Source of the DNA: Burhinus oedicnemus
Lineage: Eukaryota; Chordata; Aves; Charadriiformes; Burhinidae
Reading direction: 5' to 3'
Assembly (NCBI GenBank): GCA_008921705.1
Contig: VFFE01007645.1
Location: 1,138,456-1,202,455, forward strand
Length of the DNA: 64,000 nt
Positions 33,301 through 42,800 of the stretch are shown piece by piece. The translations under genes and the position numbers were made by a program. Position 1 is the stretch's first letter; each line of letters opens with the position of its first letter. The notes under the pieces were generated by a model. The model was not told where the DNA came from and did not search any database. It saw only the letters and a list, made by a program, of their open reading frames with translations.

Positions 33301-35944
33301 TAATGAAAATAATTGCAGTTCCTTGCTCAGCAGTAAGGCGAAAGACCCCAATGCCCTTGCACACGTGAGGGTACAGAATTGGAGGCCAGCCTGCGACCGA
33401 AAATGAGACTGCTCGTGGCAGCCTTCCCAGGGCTTGCTGCCAGCTTTTGTCCCGGTTAAAGTCTCTTGTTAGGCCTATGGGACTTGCAGAGATTGCCAGT
33501 TAAATTAACTGGACCTGTACAAAGATCGGGAAATCGACCTGCTAACTGGTGACAGAAGGCTTGGGAGCTCAAAGCGTAGCTTTATGGTGAGACTTTTAGA
33601 CATGTGTGTCAAACTTACTAGTGATCCTGGTGCCGTGTTATTTTGAGGTAGTGCTAATAGAATGACGGAGTCGTCGGACACTGGCAGATACATACTGAAA
33701 GGAGACGCGTTTGGGAGTGGGTGGGGCCAGGAGAGAAGTCTTTAATTAGGTTTTTACCTCATCATAGTAAACTCTGGACCAGTAAATGCAGTGTCATGTT
33801 TAATTTGAATTATGCGGTGGCCAGTCTTTCCACATTTTGACATAATTGATGCCCTCTTTTAGTAACCGTCCTGTATACAATCTGCTTAGACCTTGGTTAA
33901 ACTCATTCTGTTAATATTGAATGTCAGTTTTCCCTCCCAGCCCGCTTATTCCACAGTGTAGTTCAGTAGCGATTTTCCCCTTCCTCACTTGATAGCCAAA
34001 CCATTGCCAAAGGTGTACATCTTTACCAGTTGGTTTTTGCCATCAGTTTAAACCTGAGATGATTTTTAATGCACAAATGAAGTAGCGATTGTTGAGCATT
34101 TGGCTTCCCTTTTTCTATCTGCATGTAAAACCGCTTCTCTGCCTTTTATTTTTAACTCGCCCTGTTCTATTTCCTTTTGCAGATTTCTCTGCCTAAAAAA
34201 TAAGACCAGCGCATCAGTTGTTTTCACGACATACACACAGAAACATCCTTCAATAGAAAAGGGTCCGCCCTTTGTTCAACCACTGCTAAACTTCATCTGG
34301 TTTCTGTTGCTGGCGGTTGATGGGTACAGTCTGATTTTTCTCATGCTATTCTTGATTTCCTTTTCAGTTGTCACTGAGATTACATTTTTGGTTGTTTCCT
34401 TTCTAGAGGAAAACTAACAGTATTTACAGTATTGTGTGAACAGTATCAACCTTCGCTGAAAAGAGATCCCATGTATAATGAGGTGAGTTACTTCTAGCTA
34501 TAAACAGGATTTAACTGCGAGAATTAAATAATTGCTGATTGTCCCTGTTTTGTGACTTGTACCTAGGAGTCGGTGATCTAGCTTGTGTGGTGTGACTGCT
34601 GTATTTCCACCCGTAAACGAAGTAGCTGACGTTGTTCTTCGTCTTGTGTCGTTTCAGTACCTAGATAGAATAGGACAGCTTTTCTTTGGTGTTCCGCCCA
34701 AGCAGACATCGTCCTACGGAGGATTACTAGGTAAGGTTTATGCTGACAATAGTTTATAGATACCACCAGGCTTTTCAGAGCAGTGGATTGTATAAAATGG
34801 CTGTGCTGGAAACGGATGATTTGTTCTCACAAATATATCAGTTTTTTCATAGCCTGTAGAAACAGCCCCTGCTGTAGAATACAAGATGAATTGGTTGCAT
34901 GTGAAATTAATTTGGTGAAGCTAGTAGACTTCCATCTTTGAGAAGGGGAGAAGCATGTAAATGACTCTTACGGTTAATCTTTGACATTATGGTATAACTT
35001 CCAAATGTAAAGAAAAATCTTGTTTGTGTTAAAACTTAATTTTCTCAGACTTTAGCGGCTGATTTTCCTTAAGTCAAGTCTGGGACTTTGGTAGAGATCT
35101 AACCAGTGCTGATATAAAACGAATGTTTCCAAAGTAGAAGTTCGGAAATTAATCCTGCCCTTCTACAAGAAGTGAAAGGGAATAGAGAAATTCAGCCCTC
35201 ATTTCCTGGCTCTTGAATAAAATGTGAGCAAATTGAACGGGATTACTTTTGTAAAATTGAATGGTTTTGCTTGAGAACTAAGCTCCTCTGTTTGTAAACT
35301 GACTTGAAGCTTTACCTGCAAATGTCAATTCACTGATAGCCAAAGTTGATGAAAAGCATGAGCTTCATAGATCCCGTATGTAAATGTCCTGGTTTGAGTA
35401 AATAACAGCTTTTCAGCAATTCAAGCATCCTTAAATTGAATAAAACAAGGAGAACGCATAAGTGCCTCAAACTTTACAGCATGATGCAGACCATTGCTGT
35501 GTTTTGACAGTTTCATGGCTGGCGGTGTGTCTTTCCTCATTTGCTTGGGTTTTTTTCTTTCCTCTCATGCTGCAACTACAGTACATAAATATGCAACTTC
35601 AGTGGGGGTTTTCCAGTGTACTCTTAGAGAAGGAACAGGATCCAAATACAGCTTCTCAAATTAATAAATTCTTAATGGAAGGCAGTGTGGGAATACTAAT
35701 GTCCTGCTGAGACTCTTTTTCTTCAAAAAAAATAGAAAAAAGGTTTTTTTCATTATTGAAATCTGCACCCTAGCAGGACGGTAGGAGAATAGCTAAAGGT
35801 TTTTGAGATGAGAATGTAAAACTGGCAGTTTTGACTGTCCTGTATTTTATTCTAGGAAATCTTTTAAACAGTCTGATGGGAACTGGAGAAGATGACGACA
35901 CAGAAGATGGTCAGGAAGACAGCAGTCCGATCGAGCTCGACTGA
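24192..35944 (+). CDS. GET4: GET4, guided entry of tail-anchored proteins factor 4 (complete, 9 exons)
   Basis: Cytosolic alpha-solenoid (TPR-like) protein that, with UBL4A on the BAG6 complex, bridges SGTA-bound tail-anchored proteins to GET3/TRC40 for delivery to the ER. Exons: 24192-24349, 28753-28831, 29253-29334, 30307-30456, 32122-32260, 34183-34323, 34407-34482, 34658-34730, 35856-35944. Together 987 bases, 328 residues plus TGA; human GET4 is 327. All exons have AG/GT borders and correct phases. Human-like blocks occur throughout, for example [51 protein letters not shown] and [14 protein letters not shown]. The acidic C terminus ends SPIELD as in human. Identification is by recall of human GET4. 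Confidence 0.97.
24509..24529 (+). other. G-quadruplex-type motif
   Basis: Four G-runs (7, 4, 4 and 3 G) separated by single bases, on the sense strand 160 bases into GET4 intron 1. Single-base loops predict a very stable quadruplex; the same bases also match GC boxes. Confidence 0.75.
25479..25619 (+). mobile_element. CR1 LINE 3' end, short fragment
   Basis: Shares GGTATTTAAAAGCCGGGCAG, TGGTGCTGAGGGACATGG and GGTTTGGCAGTGTTAGG with the fragment at 4.0 kb, and ends at GGTTCTATG. Only the last 140 bases survive. In GET4 intron 1, sense orientation. Confidence 0.92.
28753..28831 (+). CDS. GET4: GET4 exon 2
   Basis: Codes for [20 protein letters not shown] then FFSHNQ; human has [16 protein letters not shown]. 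Acceptor TTTTCAG, donor GTAAGT. Part of the N-terminal helical repeats that bind GET3. Confidence 0.97.
29253..29334 (+). CDS. GET4: GET4 exon 3
   Basis: Codes for [20 protein letters not shown] and KVADDLL, against human [20 protein letters not shown]. Acceptor TTTTGTAG, donor GTGAGG. Confidence 0.97.
29812..29830 (+). repeat. (GACA)n microsatellite
   Basis: Uninterrupted AGAC/CAGA run of about five units in GET4 intron 3. Confidence 0.85.
30307..30456 (+). CDS. GET4: GET4 exon 4
   Basis: Codes for [20 protein letters not shown], then [20 protein letters not shown] and QLLAITLWK. Nearly identical to human. Donor GTAAGA. Confidence 0.97.
32122..32260 (+). CDS. GET4: GET4 exon 5
   Basis: Codes for [20 protein letters not shown], then [20 protein letters not shown] and AQAVLQ. 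Mid-solenoid repeats. Donor GTAGGT, phase 2 out. Confidence 0.97.
34183..34323 (+). CDS. GET4: GET4 exon 6
   Basis: Codes for [20 protein letters not shown], then [20 protein letters not shown] and LLLAVDG. Donor GTACAG is weak but gives the correct phase into exon 7; the human protein is the same across the junction. Confidence 0.95.
34407..34482 (+). CDS. GET4: GET4 exon 7
   Basis: Codes for [20 protein letters not shown] then PMYNE. Preceding intron is only 83 bases. Phase 0 out. Confidence 0.97.
34658..34730 (+). CDS. GET4: GET4 exon 8
   Basis: Codes for [20 protein letters not shown] then GGLL, identical to human over most of its length. In the C-terminal region that contacts BAG6. Confidence 0.97.
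35856..35944 (+). CDS. GET4: GET4 exon 9: acidic tail and stop
   Basis: Codes for [20 protein letters not shown], then EDSSPIELD and TGA. The conserved SPIELD end matches human; the acidic stretch before it varies. Confidence 0.97.
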
Positions 35945-36930
35945 AAGTTGTTGTCATTGGGTGCCGTGTAAATCTGATGATTCGATGACTCCAAAGACAG
36001 TTTTGGAATTTGAATCCTGCAGTTGTTTCTTGGCGCCTAAAAGGGCTCCTCTGGTCTTTTAGAAATGGTTGCTGAAATGTTTATAATGTTCGGTCTATAT
36101 TATTTATGTAAAATGAAAGAAACCAACAAAAAGTAGCCAAACGAACCAATCGGAGCAATTGTTAGCAGGTTTCCGATACAGCGGCTGTTGACTTTGATTA
36201 AAATATAGTCTTCTGCGGTTTCTGATGCAGTATTCCCTTTTGCACAGTAATTCAGTAAAGCATAAATATGGGTCTTGTACTTCACGGCCTACCCAATACC
36301 ATCTTTGTTACGAGAAAGCCTCCTTGACCTCTGCCACCTCCAAGGAAGATCTCCAAAGGCAGGGTAATCAATTGAATAATTTATTTGCGAGGCTGGTGCC
36401 AAAAGTACCGCGAGACAAGCCAAGCAGCATAATTTGAGATGCACATCCAAGGGACGTTGATACCAAGACCTCGCTTCCACTGCCGTGAGTAGCATGTACG
36501 CCATTCACACTGCCTTTCGCTCTGCGTAAGGGCTGGCTCTGGCCGAGCCCACGCCTGTGGTTAGCCGACATTTCCTGAAAAGCACAAGATTGAATTGCTC
36601 TTGGGTAAAAGCCGATCAGTGGAACGTAGGCAGTTGGCTTCCATAGGGACCTCTCTTGCCTAGGTGTAAAAATTTGGCTCATGGCTCTACTCCTTTGGAA
36701 CAGATTCTTACTCAGTGTAAGTAAGTTCACAACCATACGTAAAGGCGACGGCATTACAGTAAATGAAATGATTTGCCGCGAGCAACGTATGTGTTTGAAC
36801 TGCAGCTGTATGTAAAGGAAAGGGATACTGCAGAACTTTCGGTTCTTTATGATATATTTATTTTTCTTGGGTGATTGATTCATTTAACACTTTCTGTTAA
36901 AAAAAAAAATAAAGAACAAATCAATAAATA
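35945..36930 (+). other. GET4 3' untranslated region
   Basis: About 1 kb from the stop to the first cluster of AATAAA hexamers. An antisense open frame of 171 codons (36368-36883) overlaps it but shows no recognisable protein. Confidence 0.7.
36908..36928 (+). terminator. GET4 polyadenylation signals
   Basis: Two AATAAA hexamers (36908-36913 and 36923-36928) after an A-run. Further copies at 37059 and 37077 could extend the transcript. Confidence 0.65.
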
Positions 36931-37120
36931 ATGGAGTAACTTCAACCTCATGGTAGGCATAGCCATTCTACTTCTCCTCTTTAATGCAGCACAGTGGATG
37001 TCAGTGGTACAGTGAACAGATGAAATGGTGGGGAAACGCTTTATTTTTTCACAGTGAAAATAAAAAGGCTTAGATTAATAAACAGCAATCATGCATGGGG
37101 GAGGGAGGGATTAATACAAA

Positions 37121-37126
37121 TTTATT
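37121..37126 (-). terminator. Possible distal ADAP1 polyadenylation signal
   Basis: AATAAA on the minus strand. If used, the ADAP1 3'UTR would be about 2.7 kb and would run through the TA/TG-rich tract to within 200 bases of the GET4 end. The closer signals at 38.70 and 38.85 kb seem more likely. Confidence 0.35.
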
Positions 37127-37360
37127 GACTGTATGAAAAAGGCATTGAAAGGAAGACTTTGTGTTAATTGTGAAGTCTCAAATAAACACTTTATACCAGG
37201 ATGTGCGCTACTTGCCGCTTTCTGTGTTTTACGTGCCGAGATCATACTTTCTTTGCTATTCCACCCCCCCCACCCCCGTATTTGCCCATGGGTCACCCAG
37301 ACCGCAGTGCTGCAGCATGGTTTCAGTCGGGAATTGTCACCTCTGGCGCGGGTGTGGATT

Positions 37361-37388
37361 GCTTTGCTTTGTTTTGCTTTGCTTTGCA
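37361..37388 (+). repeat. (CTTTG)n pentanucleotide repeat
   Basis: Five to six GCTTT/GTTTT units in a row, one imperfect. Confidence 0.8.
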
Positions 37389-37649
37389 GCAGGCTCAGGG
37401 AAGAGCCCCTACCTGGGATGATGCTGGAGCCATTCACTGACCGATCTGGGAGGCTGGCAGCGCGTCGGAGCCACGTCCTCGCAGTGCCTTTGGCCGCCAG
37501 CAAACCCGCCTGTCTCAGGGCCGTTTCGGGTGTCCGGCAGCAAAGGGACACGGCTCAAAGGGTCACCTTGGCGCTGCCAGGGCCAGCCGGCCCCTGGCTT
37601 TGAACCCGGCAGGGGTGAGTACAAAATACATAGTCAGGAATTACAGTGG

Positions 37650-38500
37650 TATATATGTGTTTGTAAAATATATATACACACACGCCTATGCGTGTATATA
37701 CACACATATAAGCAGCCTTTTGTGTATATAATAATTTATAATTAAATAATTGTGTGGTATATAATTCATAATATTAATTATAGTAATCTTAATTAAACAC
37801 GCACACAAACAATCCTTATCACTAGCTATAAACCCGAACAACGAGCCCAGCCTGTTCCCTCCCTGCTTCTGACATGCCTGGGGTTTATAATTAAGTGTGC
37901 GTGCATGACAGTGTGTGTGTAATAGATGTATTTATAAATACTCTTAATATAAATTAAGTATCTATCTATAGTTACGCATACACATATGCAAGTGGATATA
38001 TATATGTTTATATGCAATGTATTTCTCTGAAATTTATAAAGTAAATTATATACTTTATACCGATACAAAAAGCATGCACATGTATATATTTATAATATAT
38101 AATTATTTTATAAAGTTGCAATTATAAAAAAAAAAGTCTATAAATATACAGATGTGTGTATGAAACACATTTAGCTTATATATTTGTAAATTAAACGTGT
38201 ATGTCTAATGATGGCTACACGTAGCCGCGCAGGGGTTCAGCGGAACGCTGCTCAGCGCGTGGCCGCAGACAGGGCAGCGTGTCAGCGGTTGTGCCCAGTT
38301 CACGGTGGTGTCTGGGACCAGTCAGCACCACGCACAGATTTATTGCTCTGTGCCCAAGAGCTGCGTCTCGGCTTGTGTATGTGTGTGCGCACACAGATAG
38401 AAAATAGGAGTACGATATATAAAATAGCTACAGTGTACACTATATAATACACACATACACACAACTATTGTATATTATATTCTATAATACACATAAATAG
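37650..38500. repeat. Degenerate TA/TG/CA-rich low-complexity tract
   Basis: Hundreds of bases dominated by TATATA, ACACAC and AATTATA patterns with many interruptions, broken by a GC-rich insert near 38.22-38.37 kb. It looks like an old, decayed dinucleotide expansion. Short alternating purine-pyrimidine runs are present (for example 38374-38395). Confidence 0.75.
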
Positions 38501-38702
38501 GGGTGTGTGGTTCACAGGAGATAGATTTACCTGGTGCGCACACACCATTCCCCCACCCCGGCCCCGGGCAGATGGTCCTGTGGGTGTCCGAACACCCCGG
38601 GGCTCTGCCTGCACCCTCACCCACGCGTCTGCAGGTGGTGGCTTAACCCCCCCCAGCCCTCCCCAGTCCCAGCACCACACAGCCACGGCTCAGACATCAT
38701 AA

Positions 38703-38853
38703 TTTATTGGTTCGAATGACATTTAGTACCACAGTGGTCTCACCAGTGACAGGAGGGATGCACACAGCCGATGAGATGCTCTCGGTTACACACACCAACG
38801 TAAGAACCGCGGCGGACGGGGCCGGTACTTCAGCCGAGGCCGGAAATTTTATT
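38703..38853 (-). terminator. ADAP1 polyadenylation signals
   Basis: AATAAA on the minus strand at 38848-38853 and 38703-38708, about 970 and 1110 bases after the stop. The latter is followed by GT-rich sequence. Confidence 0.55.
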
Positions 38854-39710
38854 TTTGGGTAAAAATCCAGCACACGGTGTGCAGGTCCCAGCCCGCCCGC
38901 AGGCATTACAGTGCTCAACACAGCGCTGAAACGTCACTTCAAGCAGCTTTTTTTTTTTTGCCTTTTTTTTCTTTTTTTTTTTTGGCAGGAAAAAAAAAAA
39001 TCAACAAAAAAAAAATTAAGAGGATTATTTGGGGGTAGGGGGAAAAAGTGCACCCACCAGTCTGGAGAAGCAGCGTGCCGTCGGTCGGAGGGACGTGCCT
39101 GCTGGGGGGGCCAGGCTGGGCTGTTACGATGCCTGTCAGCACCACTGCCCCTAAAACTCAGCCCCCCCCCGGCCCCCAGCTTCCAAAATGGGGTGAAACC
39201 CCCACCAGGAAAGAGGAACGCCCCGGGGAGCAGCGCAGGGCCCCCACCCCACAAGCTTTGGTCCCCTGGCATCGCCTCGTGGCTCCCTGTGCCCCTTCCA
39301 CCCCTGCTCCATGCCCTTCGGTAAGCAGGTAACGAGGCCGACAAAGCCAACGAGGCCGATTTCCTCTACTTCTAAAATCCCTTTCGACCCCAGCCTGGGC
39401 AGAGCATCACCCCCACTCCCCAGGTGGGTCACTCCACACATCACCATTTCCAGTGGTCCCAGGACGTCACCGCTCAGGGACAGCCAGGTCCCCAGGCGCC
39501 AACAGTCTTCCCCATCCCGCTGAGACCGGGTGGGACACCCCTTCCAGCAGGTGACGGGGTCGCAGGGACCACCCATCCCAGCAGCACAACCCGTGGAGCA
39601 GCCACAGAGCCGAATTTTGGGTTGGATCAGCACCTTCTCCGACGTTTCGCCGCCGTCCTTCTTGGTTTCCGACATGATCAAGTGAATGATGAGGGGAAAG
39701 GGAAGTATAA

Positions 39711-39747
39711 TTATTATTATTACTGTTATTATTATTATTCATTATTT
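39711..39747. repeat. (ATT)n microsatellite
   Basis: Imperfect ATT repeat in the ADAP1 3'UTR, just after the stop on the minus strand. Confidence 0.85.
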
Positions 39748-39820
39748 TTAACATTTCAAATAAAACCACGTTGTGTTGTAAACAGAAGCTCACTCCTCAG
39801 GGCTGCCCAGTAAGTCCCAG

Positions 39821-39849
39821 CTAAGGTTTATGTTTGAAATGGGCTTCCA
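39821..39849 (-). CDS. ADAP1: ADAP1 exon vii: last residues and stop
   Basis: Codes for (V)EAHFKHKP and TAG. Acceptor TTTCTTTCAG follows a poly-T run. Too short to be noticed as an open frame; found from the human C terminus. Confidence 0.95.
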
Positions 39850-42800
39850 CTGAAAGAAAAAAAACAGAGAAAAGAACGTTAACAGCAGGACAGCCCGGCA
39901 CAGGCCCACCCTGAGGATGGTCCTTGTCTTGCCGATGCTCTTTGGATCCAATTGTCTTTACAACTGGGTGACCAATCATCCTTATAGCATTGTGGACATC
40001 ACACCAGAGGTGAAGAAGAGGGAAGGATACCATCCTCCTCCTCCCACCGCGAGCCACTCTCTGCTTGGACAGCCTTTGCATCCTCCCCGGGAAGAGAAGG
40101 GATCTCACAAAGAGAAGGGATCTCACAAGGGAACGATGCTCCTGCATCCCTAATCCCCTCCATCCATCCATCCCCCCATTCCCAATCCCCTCCATCCATC
40201 CCGTCCTCCAACACAGGGGCCGAGGCTGACCTCCAGCCCTCCCAGCAAACACACCTGCGTATTCCTGAGGCAGCATCGGCCGGCTTATAACTTTCTGAAA
40301 AGTCGTAATCCACTCCAGCTGGTCGTCCTCTGTCTCGCAGGCAAAGAGGAATTTCCGATCCGGGGTGACGATGGTTATCCCATGCTGCCAGTGGTTTCCC
40401 TGCGTGGACGGCGGGAGCCCTTCCAGGACCTTGTAGCTGTTTTCCTTGCTCCCAATAAAAACTTCCCCTCTGGCGAAGGCATCCTAGGAGACAGCGGAGC
40501 GGGGAGGCAGGCGGGATTGCGAAGGGCAGCCAGGACACGGCTCACCCTGCACCAGCCCGAAGCCCCACCAGCAAAGTGCAGCAGCCGAACACCGAAAGCA
40601 CCAGCCACCTCACGGAGCCCCGCTCCAGCTCCTCCCAGGGGCACCCACGATATGGGACCAACTCCAGGGATCCAAAATTCAGCTGCGGAAAAAAATCTGC
40701 AGCTGGTCCACAGGGTTTCCAAAGCATTTTTGGTGAGTATCTGTGCATGGGGCTACTGCCCGCTGAACACGGGCAGATTCACCCCGCAGTGACGGCTCAG
40801 TGCCCTCTCGGCTCCCCCACCAGGCTGGGCTTCACTGCACATCATCATCATCATCATTATCATTATTATTAATTCCCATCAGACAGCCCAGGCACCTTCG
40901 TCTTACCAGGGGATCTTTGAAGTACATGAGGCGTCGGTCATCCATGGTGAACCATCGCTTCTTGAATCCCTCTGTTTGCTGAAGAGTCCAAAAATGCCAG
41001 ATTACACACCAAAGCAGTGCAGCTCCTTGCCTACCGGGCACGACTCAGGAGTATCAGGGCACTCGCAGGAGCCCCGTGGGCTGGGGAAGTTGGGGACAGG
41101 CGGCTTCTGGGCCACCACAAGCTGGCACAGCAGGGTCCAGGCCAGGTGGGCTTGCAGGACCGGGCAGCGAGCGGGCAGATGGGGTGGCTGGTCTGTGAAG
41201 TGGTTCTGCATTTTTTAACGTTTGCTTCCAGGCGGGGAAAGTGTATTAACGCGTTCACGGCCTCAAGGCTTCGCCTCTCCGGCAAGGGTGGGTTTGTCCC
41301 ACAAGCAGACCCTTCTCAGCCCCGGACAGAGCACGACTCACGTTCAGAGAGGTGACAGAAATGTTTTATGTCCTACCTTTGGCCCCGTTTTCTCCATGTA
41401 CCCTTCCTTCAGGTAGTTTCTAGAAAGCTTTGGCACCAGCTGGAGCAACCGAAGAGGAGAGAAAAGAGAGCGGCGTCAGAGGGAGGGAGCCGGGGGGTCA
41501 CTGGGTGCGTGGGGCAGGGCTGGGGGGGGTCACTGGAAGGAAAGCCCACCCTGAGCTCTCCCCCGGCCCCCAGCCCACCCAACGGCTCCGGCTGGACGCT
41601 TTGGTCCCACTCCTCCAAAGCGTGCAGAAGAGGCAGGGGCAGAAAGACGAAGCGCCTTTGAGAGCTTCACCGGCAGAGCCAGCAGCCTCCGGGAGAAGCC
41701 CCCGCGCCAAACCCCACCTCACCCGTCGGCTCTGGTGGCACGTCTCCTCCGCCGGCCGCAGCCAGCGGGAGCTCCTCACGCCAGCCCCGAGGTACAATTT
41801 GCCTGTCAAACCTCACGGACACGCGCTGCCTGTGCACCCCCCTTCCTGCAGATACTGCTGACAACAGCTACCAGCGCCGGGGATATTTTTAACGCTGCTC
41901 AGCGTTAAAACAAGGCAGGAGCTGCGAGATCTTTGCAGACGCCTCTAAAAGCTTCTTGAAAGATGACAAAGCTCACCAAAACCAGGGCTGACGAGCCTGG
42001 CCACTCCCACAGCGCCTAACCCTGCCCACCGTCACCTCTGGTGTGCTTTTAGGGCAAAGACACCCCAAAATGCAACAGCCCGAAGAGTCACACAGCTGTT
42101 CCGCCACAGCCAGGAGCATCTTCGTCTCGGACCCTCCGTCGTGGGCAGCGAAGGGCTCCGCAGCCTTCGTAGCCCCGGTGTTTGGCTCCTGGGACGGGGC
42201 TGAGGACACCGAGCTAAGCAAGGAGCTCATCACCCGCGGCTCGGAGGGGTTCCTCCACCCTGCGGATGGGTCCCCAAAGCATCCTTTGGAGAGGGAGCCT
42301 CGGGAGCGGCAGAGGCGGCCTGGGCATCCTTCGGGTGGCGTGAGCAATTTATACCTCCCTACCACACTTACCCTGGCTCCCGGTTAACTGTAACGCCTTT
42401 GCCTCTCTCTGACAGGGTAAAAGAATCATAAATTAGATGCAAACGACGGCAACACCCAGAATGGAGCGACCTCACGTACGTAACCCACTCTCCACAGAGG
42501 CCTCCCCTAGCGGAACCCTATGAAGGGTTGTTCGGTATTTCAAGGGCGTAAATTAAACCTCGCTAAACATTACACTCCTCTGTTTCCTCCAAAGAATAAT
42601 CGATGAGGAGGGGGATAATAAGTAAAAAAATAAATAGCTTATCTATCTCCCACCGAAACTGCCGGGGCGGGCGCGTAAACCCTCTCGCCAACTGCTGGGC
42701 AAACGGCAACTCTGTTCGGGTCTGGGGGGGCGGCTTGGGGCACCTGGATGCAGATGTGCCAACCGACTTCAACGGCAGGGGCAGAAGTGATGACAGCGAG

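Larger units (their letters stand above)
36931..38700. other. Convergent intergenic region between GET4 and ADAP1
   Basis: No gene recognised. Contains extra polyadenylation hexamers on both strands, a TTTGC pentamer run at 37361-37388, and a long degenerate TA/TG/CA-rich tract. Both genes read towards it. Confidence 0.65.
38703..39820 (-). other. ADAP1 3' untranslated region (inferred extent)
   Basis: Runs from the ADAP1 stop to the first good minus-strand AATAAA signals. Contains an ATT-repeat stretch soon after the stop and long U and A tracts at 38948-39015. The end is inferred only from the signals. Confidence 0.6.

Noticed and set aside
36368..36883. 171-codon minus-strand open frame opposite the GET4 3'UTR
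   Set aside because: No similarity I recognise and no supporting signals. Could be tested by conservation of the frame, but I would not annotate it.
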